A DNA stretch of 64,000 bases from Lewinellaceae bacterium. Its GTDB lineage: Bacteria; Bacteroidota; Bacteroidia; Chitinophagales; Saprospiraceae. The position numbers and the translations under genes were made by a program. The stretch spans positions 1,054,001 through 1,118,000 of the forward strand of contig JACJYG010000005.1 of NCBI GenBank assembly GCA_020636215.1, given 5' to 3'. Below the pieces are notes generated by a model. It was not told where the DNA came from. It did not search any database and saw only the letters and a program-made list of their open reading frames with translations. Numbering within the stretch: position 1 is the first letter of the stretch; each line of letters starts with the position of its first letter. Of the stretch, positions 50,457-60,700 are shown piece by piece.

Positions 50457-53400
50457 CTACATATCTGCTTCCATGAATTCCTCCTTGCTACGGAAAGTAA
50501 TTTCAGGAATGCCCTCTGTCGCCAGCGCCTTGTTCAGCCCGGCCAATTGCTGAAGCAGGCCGTCCATTTTTGCCTGTGCGGCATTCAGTTTGGACGACAA
50601 CAACTTCAGGTTATCCATCTGGGCGTTGGAAGGCCGGCCGGCGTAGCCGGTCACCGAACTGTACAATTCGGTGATCTTTTCCCGTAGTTGGGGTTCCGCC
50701 TGGCCCACGTAATTGTCGCCGGTGGTGACCACCAGTTCTTCGTATAGCTTGGTAAGCTCAGTGGAAAGCGGATCGAGTAGTTTCAGCGCCTTTTTGGACG
50801 GATTCTTTGCTTTGGCTACGCCAACTCCTTCCTGTATTTTATCGATCTGGTCGACGAGGTAGGCCAGGTTCTCGTTCATGTCATAAAGCCTCATCGCCGC
50901 TTCGTGCTGGGCGGCCCGGTCGGCATCCGTATGGATAGAGGAGGGGTCAGATACCAGCTTCAGGGGGGCCTCATAAACATCTTTTCCCTTGGTCAGGCGC
51001 ACGGTGTAGGTTCCCGGAGGGACGGTAGGCGCTGCAAAACCGCCGAAAGATAGCGTTTTAGCCTTGGCCACTTTGGGCAGCTTGTAACGGTAATTCCACG
51101 ATACCTGATTGATGCCTTTGCTTTTGCCTGGGGCGAGGTCGGCAATCTTGTCTCCTTTTTCATCGAAGATCTCCAACGACATTTTGCCGAAGGTATGCCG
51201 GCTCTTGAGGTAATAGACGATCTGAGCTGCGGAAGTGGGGTTGTCGCCGACAAATTCGCCAAAGGCGGCATTGCCGCCAAAATCAGGAGATTCGCGGATG
51301 ATCGCCGGGGGGCGTTCGAAAAAATACACCGGTTGCGCCATCACCTCCGGGGTCAGTTGGCGCAGGGGCGTGATATCGTCGATGATCATAATCCCCCGGC
51401 CATGGGTGGCCAGCACCAGGGCGTTATCGCGGGGATGCAGGGTGACGTAGTGCACTGCAACTGCCGGCATATTGTTAGTGAACTTCGACCAGTTCTGCCC
51501 GCCATCGATAGTGACATACAGTCCGAATTCAGTACCGAGGTACAACAGGTTGGGATTCACAAAGTCCTCCTGAATACAGCGGGCAAAGCCTTCGATATCC
51601 GCTGTGACGATAGACGCCCAGGTTTTACCGCCATCCGTAGTTTTAAAGACATAGGTGTTCCCATCGTTACGGGTATGGCCTTCGAATACTGCGTAGGCGG
51701 TTTGCCGGTCAAAATTGCTGGGTTCGATGTGATAAGCCCAGGTGTTTTTCGGCAGTCCGGGGAAATTACCCGTGAGGTTGGCCCAGTTTTTTCCACCGTC
51801 GAAGGTCACCTGCACGTTGCCGTCGTCGGTACCCACCCAGATGATGTTCTCATCGAGAGGAGATTCGCCGATGGCAAAGATGGTGCAATGGTTTTCAGCG
51901 CCCGAGTTGTCGGCGCTCAGGCCGCCGCTTTCTTCCTGGAGTTGTTTGGATGGGTCGTTGGTGGTCAGGTCGGGGGAGATCTTAACCCAGGTTTCACCTC
52001 GGTCATCGGAGCGGTGCAGAAACTGGCTGCCGACGTAAAGGCGGTTGGGCTGATGGTAGCTGGTGGTAATGGGGGTATTCCAGTTGAAACGCAGTTTGGC
52101 GTCCTTTTCTTCGGCGTAGGGCTTGACGTTCTTCGATTGCCGCTTGGCGATGTCAACCCGCCAGAGTCCCTCGGCGCCCTGCATTTCGGAATAACAGATA
52201 TTGGGGTCGGTAGGATGGGGATACACGCGGAAGCCATCGCCGTAGCCCACCGATGTCCAGTCTTTGGGCTCAATACCGCCGGCGCTGGCGGAAGGGCCCA
52301 CCCAGGAGCCATTGTCTTGCAGGCCGCCGAACACGCGGAAGGGCTTCTGGTTGTCGACCGTCACATGGTAGAACTGCGAAACCGGCAGGCCTTTGACCAT
52401 TTCCCAGACAGTACCACCATCCCAACTGCGGTAGACGCCGCCATCGGAACCCAGGTAGATGCGATTGGAATCGTTGACATCGAACCAAAAGTCGTGGATG
52501 TCCGAATGTACGCCGCTGCCAATGCTCCGGAAGGTTTTTCCACCATCCTTACTGATAGAGCCACTTAAGCCGGCTTTGCAGACAATATCCGGGTTTTTAG
52601 GGTCCACCACGATACGGGAAAAGTAAAAGGGGCGGACAGCCAGCTCGAAGTCTTTGTTGCGGTGCTCCCAGGAAGCGCCGCTATCATCCGAGCGGTATAG
52701 GCCTTTATTTTCATTTTTTTCTGATTCGATGACGGCGTAGAGCGTATTGGGTGAAGAAGGTGCTACCGCGATAGCGATGCGGCCCAATTGGCCGGAGGGG
52801 AAGCCATTGTGGATCTTGTTCCAGCTTTTTCCGCCGTCTTCTGATTTGTAGAGGGCGCTATTGTACCCTCCGGAACTGAAAGAATAAGCAGTGCGGCGGA
52901 ACTCCCAGAAAGCAGCATAAAGGACGTTGGGGTTTTGGGGGTCCATCGCCAGGTCGGAGCAACCGGTGGTGGGATTGACATATAATATCTTCTGCCAGGA
53001 AGCGCCGCCATCGGTGGTTTTATAAACGCCCCGGTCCTCGCTATCGCCCCAAAGTGCGCCGAGTACGCCGACGTAAACTTCCTCGGGCTTGTTGGGGTTA
53101 ACCTGAATACTGCTGATGCGCTCTGATTTTTCCAGCCCTTTTCGCTGCCAGCTTTTTCCGCCATCGTTGGTTTTGTAAATGCCATTGCCAACCGATACAC
53201 TGTTGCGGGTCCAGCATTCTCCGGTGCCGACCCAAAGGGTATTATCCGGTTGCTTCGGGTCGACGGCAATAGCACCGATGGACTGCGGGTAGTCGTCAAA
53301 GATAGATTTGAAGGTGACGCCGCCGTCGGTCGATTGCCAGACGCCACCGCCGGCAGCTCCGACATAGACCACCTTGGAGTCGGTGGGGTGGCCGGCCAGG

Positions 53401-53549
53401 TCGGTGATACGGCCGCTCATCAGGGCCGGGCCGATGTGGCGGGCGCGGAGGGAGCCGAAGAGGGCGTCACCTTTAAGGGAAGCAGGTTCTTGCCCAAATG
53501 TAGGGGCAAGGCAATAAAGGGATAAGAAAAGGAGGAAAAGTCGTTGCAT
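50457..53549 (-). CDS. Large secreted BNR/Sortilin-like beta-propeller protein (GH74-like fold)
   Basis: A 1030-residue secreted protein from ATG 53549; signal peptide MQRLFLLFLSLYCLAPTFGQ. The N-terminal two thirds are repeated propeller blades with Asp-box motifs (STDGGVTFKSI, TNDGGKSWQRKG, TTDGGASWQKI, SEDGGKSWNKI, SWDGGTVWEMV, TTDGGKTWASI), as in Vps10/sortilin, WD40/YVTN/BNR and GH74 proteins. A C-terminal region after GRGIMIIDDITPLRQL includes a beta-sandwich (VPPGTYTVRLTKG) and an all-helical tail. Such proteins are often annotated as glycosyl hydrolases, but no catalytic residues are evident. Possibly protein-binding or processing at the surface. Confidence 0.87.
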   Translation of the reverse strand: MQRLFLLFLSLYCLAPTFGQEPASLKGDALFGSLRARHIGPALMSGRITDLAGHPTDSKVVYVGAAGGGVWQSTDGGVTFKSIFDDYPQSIGAIAVDPKQPDNTLWVGTGECWTRNSVSVGNGIYKTNDGGKSWQRKGLEKSERISSIQVNPNKPEEVYVGVLGALWGDSEDRGVYKTTDGGASWQKILYVNPTTGCSDLAMDPQNPNVLYAAFWEFRRTAYSFSSGGYNSALYKSEDGGKSWNKIHNGFPSGQLGRIAIAVAPSSPNTLYAVIESEKNENKGLYRSDDSGASWEHRNKDFELAVRPFYFSRIVVDPKNPDIVCKAGLSGSISKDGGKTFRSIGSGVHSDIHDFWFDVNDSNRIYLGSDGGVYRSWDGGTVWEMVKGLPVSQFYHVTVDNQKPFRVFGGLQDNGSWVGPSASAGGIEPKDWTSVGYGDGFRVYPHPTDPNICYSEMQGAEGLWRVDIAKRQSKNVKPYAEEKDAKLRFNWNTPITTSYHQPNRLYVGSQFLHRSDDRGETWVKISPDLTTNDPSKQLQEESGGLSADNSGAENHCTIFAIGESPLDENIIWVGTDDGNVQVTFDGGKNWANLTGNFPGLPKNTWAYHIEPSNFDRQTAYAVFEGHTRNDGNTYVFKTTDGGKTWASIVTADIEGFARCIQEDFVNPNLLYLGTEFGLYVTIDGGQNWSKFTNNMPAVAVHYVTLHPRDNALVLATHGRGIMIIDDITPLRQLTPEVMAQPVYFFERPPAIIRESPDFGGNAAFGEFVGDNPTSAAQIVYYLKSRHTFGKMSLEIFDEKGDKIADLAPGKSKGINQVSWNYRYKLPKVAKAKTLSFGGFAAPTVPPGTYTVRLTKGKDVYEAPLKLVSDPSSIHTDADRAAQHEAAMRLYDMNENLAYLVDQIDKIQEGVGVAKAKNPSKKALKLLDPLSTELTKLYEELVVTTGDNYVGQAEPQLREKITELYSSVTGYAGRPSNAQMDNLKLLSSKLNAAQAKMDGLLQQLAGLNKALATEGIPEITFRSKEEFMEADM

Positions 53550-53580
53550 AGTTGGATGATTTGGAGAGAGAATTAAAAGG

Positions 53581-53634
53581 AAGTCAGGGCGTGGCTTGCC
53601 GGATTGTTCCCGCAGGTCAGCCACGCCCTGACTT
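53581..53634 (-). terminator. Perfect 16-bp hairpin after the LolA-like gene
   Basis: AAGTCAGGGCGTGGCT (53581-53596) is the exact complement of AGCCACGCCCTGACTT (53619-53634). On the minus strand it lies 56 bp downstream of the stop of the gene at 53690 and is followed by CCTTTTAATTCTC, a weak T-run, before the BNR gene start. Confidence 0.65.
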
Positions 53635-53689
53635 TTAAAGGCTCATTACTTGTCTGGAAGCCAATTCATCGAATGGCCCCTGAAATTGT

Positions 53690-54472
53690 TTATTCTTTGC
53701 TTTCCGCTGGTGTAGCTGCTTCCGGGAATGCGAACATCGCATCATCCATATCCGTATTCACGTCGATTTTTTCAATTGCCAGGGCAAATACCGTCTGGCC
53801 ATTCATTTTCTGCGAGATACTGAATGGAAAATAGACCCCATTTACTTCCTGATAATCGCTGAAGTAGGTTTCGGCAGGTTGGCCTTTCATTGGGCCGGTT
53901 TTGGAATACTCCCGCGTCATGATGGGAACAAAAGTCTCTTTGTCAAAGAAGTAGAAGCTGAAATTTTCTTCTTCTTTACCATCCACCATCACTGGTTTTT
54001 TGGTCAGTTTAACATTATAACAATCCGTTCCTTCCACGGTTTCCCCTTCTTCGAGCGACAGGGTGTAGCCTTTTTCGGCGTAGTCAAGGAAGGCGTTCAG
54101 GAATTCCATATTGCTCTTCATCAGTTCAGACTGTTCAGCATCCCATTTTTCGGCTTCCATGGTCATGAAGTTGGTAGACCATCCTTCTTTGCCATCGAAG
54201 GCCATTTGAGTGATCTGTTTTCCCTGGAAGGTCATATCCATCCGTTGCAGCCCGGGAGCCTTCTGGTACATGATGATTGGAATATCCATGCCCTGGGCTT
54301 TGGCGTTACAGGTCATTTGCAGGCTGGTAATAGCTGAGAGGTTCTCCTTGCCTCCGATATTTTCAAGGTAAGTGGCAACAATTTCTTCGGCAGTCTGGGC
54401 CATGAGGCTTGGAAGGCCTGCCAGTAGGAAGAGTGCGGAAAGTAAGATCAACGGTTTTTTCATTGATTGCAT
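53690..54472 (-). CDS. Secreted LolA-like outer-membrane lipoprotein-sorting-type protein
   Basis: A 260-residue exported protein: signal peptide MQSMKKPLILLSALFLLAGLPSLMAQ, then TAEEIVATYLENIGGKENLSAITSLQM, the helix-strand opening of Bacteroidota LolA/LolB-like proteins, and half-barrel strands with GKQITQMAFDGKEGWSTN and TYFSDYQEVNGVYFPF. The C-terminal F-A-F-P segment is typical. It likely binds a lipid or lipoprotein in its concave face; whether it takes part in lipoprotein sorting is not shown. An alternative ATG at 54463 would shorten the signal peptide by three residues. Confidence 0.8.
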   Translation of the reverse strand: MQSMKKPLILLSALFLLAGLPSLMAQTAEEIVATYLENIGGKENLSAITSLQMTCNAKAQGMDIPIIMYQKAPGLQRMDMTFQGKQITQMAFDGKEGWSTNFMTMEAEKWDAEQSELMKSNMEFLNAFLDYAEKGYTLSLEEGETVEGTDCYNVKLTKKPVMVDGKEEENFSFYFFDKETFVPIMTREYSKTGPMKGQPAETYFSDYQEVNGVYFPFSISQKMNGQTVFALAIEKIDVNTDMDDAMFAFPEAATPAESKE

Positions 54473-54961
54473 AGTTTAGGTAAATGTGGAAATAATTTGG
54501 CGGTGAAAATAAGGCCTTTACCTCTTAACTACACGATCTTTTCGACATTTGGCAAGCAGCAGCCCACAAATAGAATTTATTGGAGCTTAAGGTTGGGGGC
54601 TGGCCGTCTCTGAGGAGCCGGTTAAAAACAGGAGTCATCCCGAATTTTGAGCCACCAATCAGCGATTCTATTCCTGCCCGCCGCTGGCAGCAGGCGGGGA
54701 TACTCCTCAAAGCCCGCATACGGGCTTTGAGGATACTTTGGCCCTGCGGGCCGTTGATACTATGGATGAGGAGGCTCCACAACAAAAAGGACTTTAATGG
54801 GCGGCTTCTCTCATCAATAGCATCAACTTAGTATCCCTGCCGGCCTGCGGCACAGCAGGCGGGCTCCGCCGATCAGGCGTAGTATCGGCCCCGGCGCGAA
54901 TGGGCAGGGGCCGAGCATCTTCCGGGATATTCTGCGAAAATTCGGGATGATCCATGTTTAA
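54473..54961. other. 489-bp gene-free region rich in hairpins (REP-like elements)
   Basis: No credible gene. It holds a perfect 12-bp hairpin, CCTCAAAGCCCG (54705-54716) with CGGGCTTTGAGG (54721-54732) around CATA, and two imperfect palindromes of a family starting CCTGCC.GCC and ending CAGGC.GG (54673-54698 and 54836-54862). A third family member is at 61005-61037. The promoter of the LolA-like gene should be at the left edge. Confidence 0.65.
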
Positions 54962-56170
54962 TTACTCGAGGCAGCGGATCTGGTTGAGAAAGAAGCCCAC
55001 TTCATAAATCTCATATTCCTCATACCCGCTACTCCAGGCGACGAGGACCGAATCGGCTTCACTGCGCTTGAGGAGGTTGATCTGGCTTTGGTCGATAGGG
55101 TAATGGACCAGATAGGTAAGCAGGCCGGTTTCCGTGTCGAAGGCCCCTTTGTCCAGTTTGCCGGAAAAAAGTGTAATAAACTGGCCATTAAGGAGTTTGA
55201 CCATGAGATAGCTTCCCTTTTCGATAAATCCGTAAGCTTCACGGGCGTTGGGATAGGCAAAGGTAAACTGCAGGGTGAGATAGCGGAATCCGCCCAGTTG
55301 GGTGAAGTAGCCTTCGCAGGTGAGGTAGTGTTTGTCTTTAAGGAAGGGCCGGAGGCGTTCATCGGTATGGGTAAAGAGTAGTTCTTTGTGCAGGTCGCGG
55401 CGGAAGCGGCCGCGGTCATCTTTTCCCTCGTAGGCAAATTCGCAGGCGGGGGCCGGCGGGTGGAGGATGACCTCGTCCGTTTGGGTGAAAGGCAGGTAGT
55501 TATCGTCGAGTAAGAGGTTTCCATAAGAATCGGCGGAGGCCAGGTTGAGGTTTGCATACTGGCGGGCCTGATTTTTTTTGATCAGCTGGTTGCGCTGGTA
55601 TTCTTCCACATAATTGCCCCGGCGGGTGAGTTCTTCAGCGCGGTTGGCTTCCCGCAGCGCCAGTTTTGCTTCGCTATTGGTTTCGGTTTCCGTCTGGCGG
55701 GCGGCTTTTAGGCGGGCGGACAAACGTTCCAAAGCCTCCGGTGAAGCGTTATTGGAAATGGCCTGCCGATAATCCTCTTCGAGCAGATTCCGTTGCCTGG
55801 TGGCTTCCTCAGCGCGCTCCTGAGCAATGGATGCGGCGGTTTTTGAAAGCTGGGCTTTGCGTTCGGAAATGCGGCGCAGGTCTTCCGATGTTACGGGAAT
55901 TCCGCCTTCCAGAGGTTCTATCTTTACATCCAGTACAGGGTATTTGTTATCTGCGGGTTTTTCTCCAGACTGAGCTGGCTCCGGTTGGTGCGCATTGCCG
56001 AATTCAGAGAATAGCTGGGTCGTACCATCCGGGAAAACAATGATCGTTTCTCCTTTTTCGTTGGTGCGCATCACCGGCTGGGCCAACAGTGGGTTCCAGG
56101 CCAGAGCGGCGGCCAGGAAGAATACTGCGAGATATAGATTTTGATGCTTTCTGTGCTTCGGTTTGGGCAT
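54962..56170 (-). CDS. Exported coiled-coil protein of unknown function
   Basis: A 402-residue protein with an N-terminal signal peptide (NLYLAVFFLAAALAWNPLLAQ) after a basic start. Residues about 30-55 (RTNEKGETIIVFPDGTTQLFSEFG) form a short beta module seen in other Saprospirales proteins as I recall. Residues 90-215 are strongly helical and charged (ERKAQLSKTAASIAQERAEEATRQRNLLEEDY...), probably coiled coil. The C-terminal half is beta-rich (HYLTCEGYFTQLGGFRYLTLQFTFAYP). No known domain recognised; monocistronic. Confidence 0.75.
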   Translation of the reverse strand: MPKPKHRKHQNLYLAVFFLAAALAWNPLLAQPVMRTNEKGETIIVFPDGTTQLFSEFGNAHQPEPAQSGEKPADNKYPVLDVKIEPLEGGIPVTSEDLRRISERKAQLSKTAASIAQERAEEATRQRNLLEEDYRQAISNNASPEALERLSARLKAARQTETETNSEAKLALREANRAEELTRRGNYVEEYQRNQLIKKNQARQYANLNLASADSYGNLLLDDNYLPFTQTDEVILHPPAPACEFAYEGKDDRGRFRRDLHKELLFTHTDERLRPFLKDKHYLTCEGYFTQLGGFRYLTLQFTFAYPNAREAYGFIEKGSYLMVKLLNGQFITLFSGKLDKGAFDTETGLLTYLVHYPIDQSQINLLKRSEADSVLVAWSSGYEEYEIYEVGFFLNQIRCLE

Positions 56171-56356
56171 GGTTGAATACTTTTTGCAGCAAGTTCCGGT
56201 ATTATCCTTTTACTATACGAAATAACAGGCGCTAAGTTTCAAAAAACACCAGATTGCCTTCCGATTTTAGGGCTTGTTTGGGTTTTGTTTATTAAACGCC
56301 AAAGGGTTGCAACTTGCCCTTAGCCATTCCGACTTTGTCGAATGCTAGGCCGGTAG

Positions 56357-56392
56357 CCAAAAAACAGCCCTGCCGAAAGGGCCGGCAGGGCT
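56357..56392 (-). terminator. Terminator of the T9SS-cargo gene
   Basis: AGCCCTGCCG (56366-56375) pairs with CGGCAGGGCT (56383-56392) around a 7-nt loop. On the minus strand it is followed by GTTTTTTGG, a T-run, 26 bp after the stop of the gene at 56418. Confidence 0.88.
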
Positions 56393-56417
56393 AACAATCA
56401 TTCTGTTAATTTAGAGC

Positions 56418-57599
56418 TTATTCTTTCCAGATTCGGCCCATTGCGGTAGCTACGTTGTTCCCATCCCGAAGGATGACCTGATAGTTGCCGGATGCTGCAT
56501 TAGCTGGCAGCGATACCGGAGCGAAATGAAGTCCCGAAGGCCCTTCCACCACCTGCGTTTTCATTTGCTGGCCGAGGGCGTTATACAGGTGTAGCGTCCA
56601 TGGTTGGGCATCGGTTTTTTCAAATTCCACCTGGAATTCACCACTGGTCGGGTTGGGGAATACCTTGGCGGCTGCCAGTTGCGGAGCCACAAAACGGGTA
56701 GAATTCATCAGGTCGGTGACATCAGCAGACATGCCGGCGGCATTGACCTGGCCGTTCACGACCGTTATGGTCAGGGCGGTACGAGGCAGGCCCTTGGCGT
56801 AAAAAGAGTAAGTGGTACGCGCGGAGATTTCGCCCTGCTCCAGGCCAAGCGCACCCAGCATGGCCGGTGGTGCAGGTTGGCCGGCCAGGAAGAAACTGTC
56901 CACTTTGACCCGGTCTGCACGGAGCAACAACGCTTCCATGCTCACGCTGCCGCCACTTCCATCGGGGTTAGGCAGGATGAGGGTACCGTAGCCAACCACT
57001 GAAGCATTGGTGGAAAAACTGGCAGATTGGCTGGCAGGAGCCTGGTCAAGGCCAAAACCCTCTACCGTGATGAGGAAGTTGGGGCTGATGGTGACAGATG
57101 TTTGCCAGGAATCCTGATAGGCCAAAGGGAACTTCGTATAATAGGTGGGCGCTCCATAAATAGTCGTATTGGGAAGCGTAGTGATGGTGTCGTTCGCACC
57201 CCCCGTGAGCGCTCCTAATGGCAAGCTGGCAGATGAGGATACCCTGCCCAGCGTGCCGAAGCCATTGTCGTCAATCCGTTCGTAAAAAACAACCGGAAGT
57301 TCGACCAAGCCCAAGAACGATTCTGTGGTAGGTTCCGTCAGGTTGGCTTCGGGGAAGGTCGGATCCCCCGAAATGGGGTCTTTGAAATAAGAAAAAGGGG
57401 AGGTCAAGGCTGTGGCGCTGTAGTCCCAGGTCACGTCAGCTCCCTCTTCCGGCGCGGTGAGGTCCGCGGTGGCCAAGCTCCAACTTTTTACTTCCGCCCC
57501 GGCGTCGGTGAGGAGGTAATCCGAACGCTCGACGACGATTTGGGCGGAGAGTTGCAGGGTGAACAACAAAGAGACAATGGGTAAAATAAATTGCTTCAT
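56418..57599 (-). CDS. Secreted protein with type IX secretion (Por) C-terminal sorting domain
   Basis: A 393-residue protein: signal peptide MKQFILPIVSLLFTLQLSAQ, a beta-rich central region without recognised domain, and from about residue 310 a type A T9SS C-terminal domain (AAKVFPNPTSGEFQVEF, LHLYNALGQQMKTQ, ASGNYQVILRDGNN). It would cross the outer membrane by the type IX system and be released or anchored with removal of the tail. Similar proteins with this middle region occur widely in Bacteroidota; function unknown. Flanked by its own terminator. Confidence 0.88.
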   Translation of the reverse strand: MKQFILPIVSLLFTLQLSAQIVVERSDYLLTDAGAEVKSWSLATADLTAPEEGADVTWDYSATALTSPFSYFKDPISGDPTFPEANLTEPTTESFLGLVELPVVFYERIDDNGFGTLGRVSSSASLPLGALTGGANDTITTLPNTTIYGAPTYYTKFPLAYQDSWQTSVTISPNFLITVEGFGLDQAPASQSASFSTNASVVGYGTLILPNPDGSGGSVSMEALLLRADRVKVDSFFLAGQPAPPAMLGALGLEQGEISARTTYSFYAKGLPRTALTITVVNGQVNAAGMSADVTDLMNSTRFVAPQLAAAKVFPNPTSGEFQVEFEKTDAQPWTLHLYNALGQQMKTQVVEGPSGLHFAPVSLPANAASGNYQVILRDGNNVATAMGRIWKE

Positions 57600-57732
57600 A
57601 ATTAAAAGGTTGAATGATTAAAAATTGCCGGGGCCAAGCGACAGTTCCCGGCCACTTTCCCCCAACTTTCAACTTCCCTATGTAAGCAGTGGAAAAAGGT
57701 TAACGGCTGTTTGGCTGTTTTTTTAAAATAAA

Positions 57733-57765
57733 ATGCCCCGTGAACTGGCTCGCAGCACGGGGCAT
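57733..57765 (-). terminator. Terminator of the TPR-CHAT gene
   Basis: ATGCCCCGTG (57733-57742) pairs exactly with CACGGGGCAT (57756-57765) around a 13-nt loop. Read on the minus strand it is followed by TTTATTTTAAAAAAA, 25 bp after the stop of the gene at 57790. This closes the sigma/anti-sigma/CHAT unit. Confidence 0.88.
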
Positions 57766-57789
57766 CGTTTCAGGCAGGCACCAGGCGCC

Positions 57790-60700
57790 TTACCTCAACA
57801 GCACAAAGCCCGCCCACAGGAACGGCTCCGGGTATTGCTTCCGCAGCTCCGCCTGCGCAGCCCGGAACGCCGCCGGAATTTCCATCCCCTCCTTCAGCCA
57901 GTTGTAATAAAATGCCGTCATCAGCTCCTGCGTCTGGAAATCGGGGACTTGCCAGAGCGACATGAGGACATATTTGGCGCCAGCCAATTTAAAAGCCCGT
58001 TGCAGGCCGTACACCCCCTCCGTGCCCCGGATATCGCCCAGCCCGGTCTCGCAGGCGGATAGCACGACGAGTTCCGTTTTGGACAAATCAAGCTGGGCGA
58101 TTTCGTAGGCGGTCAGGATGCCATCGTCGGCGCCGGGGCGGATGGGCCGGCCATTTTTCCAGGCATAATTCCCGCCGGCCAGGATGAGGCCGGAGCGGAT
58201 CATCGGCTGCTCGGAAACCTGGAATGCCGGCCCCGTTTCGTCGGTCTGGTGGCGGTTTGGAAAAAAATAACCATGCGTGGCCAGGTGCAGGATGCGGGGC
58301 GAGCCGCCCAAGTCCCCCAATTTTTTGAATGCCTCCTCGCTGCCGCCCAGCCCGGTGTAAAAGGTGGTCGGGATGCCGGCCCCTTCCGTCAGCAGGCCGA
58401 TGGTTTCGATTTCGGTTTTGGTCCAGCCAAGGTAGTCCCAGTTTTCGCCCCGAAGGTGGAAACTGGTGCTGTCCGTTGTTCCTGCACTCCTGCCAGCCAA
58501 GGCCTCCAGTGTGGCCGGTGCGCTCCCGGCAGGGTTCGCCGACAGGCTGTCCAGGTCGTAATCGATGCCGCCGAAAAGCACGGCCCCGCCTGTTTTTGAG
58601 GTCATTTTTTGGGGAAATGCCAACTGCCGGGTACTGCCCATTTTCACCAGTTGGAAACGGTCGGCCAGCACCTGGCCGTTTTCGTTTTGCACAGCATTGA
58701 GGTTCAGGCGGTGGAGCAAACCAGCAGGAGAAAAATACACGGTGGTAGCATCGCCCAGGGCCTGTTCGAGGGGTAGCCAAAGCAGCCGGTAGCATGAAGC
58801 TTCGGGACGGTTTTTATCGAAAGAATAAAGCTGGTTGACGGCTCCGATGCGATCTCCCGGCTTCGTTTCCAGGAGTTTGGACAGCGATTTTTCTTCAAAA
58901 AGCGGCACAAAATCCGGGAACGCCGCCCCTGCCCGCAGCACGATGGCGGCGTACCGGGTGCTGTCGGTCGGCCGGTCCCCATCCAAATAGTCAAAATGGA
59001 TGAACTCCACAGCGGCTTCCCGTGGGCGCAGGGACTGCCGCACTTCCTCCCATTTCACCGGCTGAAAAACTTCGCTGTACCCCGCCACCGCAGCGACCAA
59101 TTTTTTCTCGATGGCAGCGGCCCGGTCCTCCATTTCGGGCAGGCCGGAGCGGGCTGCGGGCGGCTTGGCATATTCGGCGGCGAGCAAGCTTTGCAGGGCC
59201 GCTAGTTCCTCGTACTGCTCCGCCAGGGTGGTATCCTGCACAGTGAATTTTTTCACCCGGCCGGCGTTTTCGAGCAGGTATCCTTTATAAAAAATGGCGT
59301 CGTCGAAAGCCTGTGCGGTGGCTGCGCCCGGCGCTGGCCGTAGGTTGTGCAAACAGGAAAAATGCCGGTCGAGGTAATCAGAAAACCGGTCGGTGTAGGC
59401 CGCGAGTTCGTTTTCCGTCAGGTGCTTCGAGGCCCGGAAATAGGCCGTTTTTTGCAACCGGCTAGCTTCGGCCATGTTCCGGAGCGCTTCCTCCGGTTGC
59501 CCGGTGATGGCCTGGATGGCTGCGATTTCCTGGAGGGAGGCCAAATAGTCGAGGCTTTCCGGCCCGGCTGTTTTCATCCAGATTTGGCTGGCCCGCCGGT
59601 ACAGTTTTTCCGCCTCCTCATATTTGCCCAAATGTTTTTGCAAAAAAGCCAGGTTGACCAGGCTCCTCGCCAAATCGGGGTGCTCGCTTCCCTGGTATTT
59701 TTCCCGCACCCGGATGACTTCCAGAATCAGCGGTTCGGCAGCACTGTATTTTCCCTGCTCCCGGTAGCTCCAGGCGAGGTTGCCCTTTGCGAGGATGGTG
59801 TAATAATGCTCGGCTCCGAGTGATTTTTGAAAAATACCCAAAGCCGTGGCAAAATGCTGCTCCGCTTGCCCGAAATCCCGAACAGCCATGTAATAATTGC
59901 CCAGGTTGTTGATGGAAAGGGCATAGTAATGGTGATCTTTTCCGAGCGTGGTTTCCCGCAGGTTTTTGCATTGCAAATAATAAGCTTTGGCTTTTTCATA
60001 GTTACCCATTTCCAGGTACAGATTGCCGAGGTTTTCTAAATTAATGGCATAATCAGCATGGGGTTCCCCCAGTGTGTTGGCCGTTATTTCCAAAGCCTCC
60101 AAGGCGAGTTTTTCAGCTTTTTCAAAATCCCCCGTTTTGCGGTACAGGCCTGACAGGTTTTGGATGCAGATACCGTAGTTTTCGCTGTTCGCGCCAAGGG
60201 TTTGGGCAAAGGTGGCCTGTGCCGCTTTGAACTGTTTTTCAGCTGTTTCGTAGTCGCCTTTTTGAAGATTGACCAAAGCGGCATTATGGAGCGCCGAGGC
60301 GTATTTTTGATGTCTTTTGCCGAAGACATTTTCCCTGATTCGGATACACTCCCGGTAATATTCCCCTGCTTGATCCAGCTTGCCCGTGACCCGGTAATAG
60401 TTTCCGAGCGACGTCATCAAGGCGGCATACACATCATCCCCGGTAGCGCCTGTCTTTTGGCTGATGGCCTGTGCTTCCAGCAGCCGGGCCTTGGCATTGG
60501 GGAAGTCCCCTGTTGCCAGATAAATATCACTGAGGCCCGTGAGGCTTTGGACATAGTCGGGATGTTCCTTGCCCAAAACGTCAGCTTGGATTGCCATAGC
60601 GTCCAGGCAGCCTTGCTTGGCTTCTTCGTATTTCCCTTGCCGGAAGAAAATCCGCCCTTGCAGGTACAGGCAAGCGGCGTATTGCGGCGCTTGGGCGCCA

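Noticed and set aside
51195..52568. 457-codon plus-strand ORF opposite the BNR propeller gene
   Set aside because: Antisense to a protein with clear Asp-box repeats; its Gly/Val/Asp-rich composition mirrors the repeat codons and matches no family.
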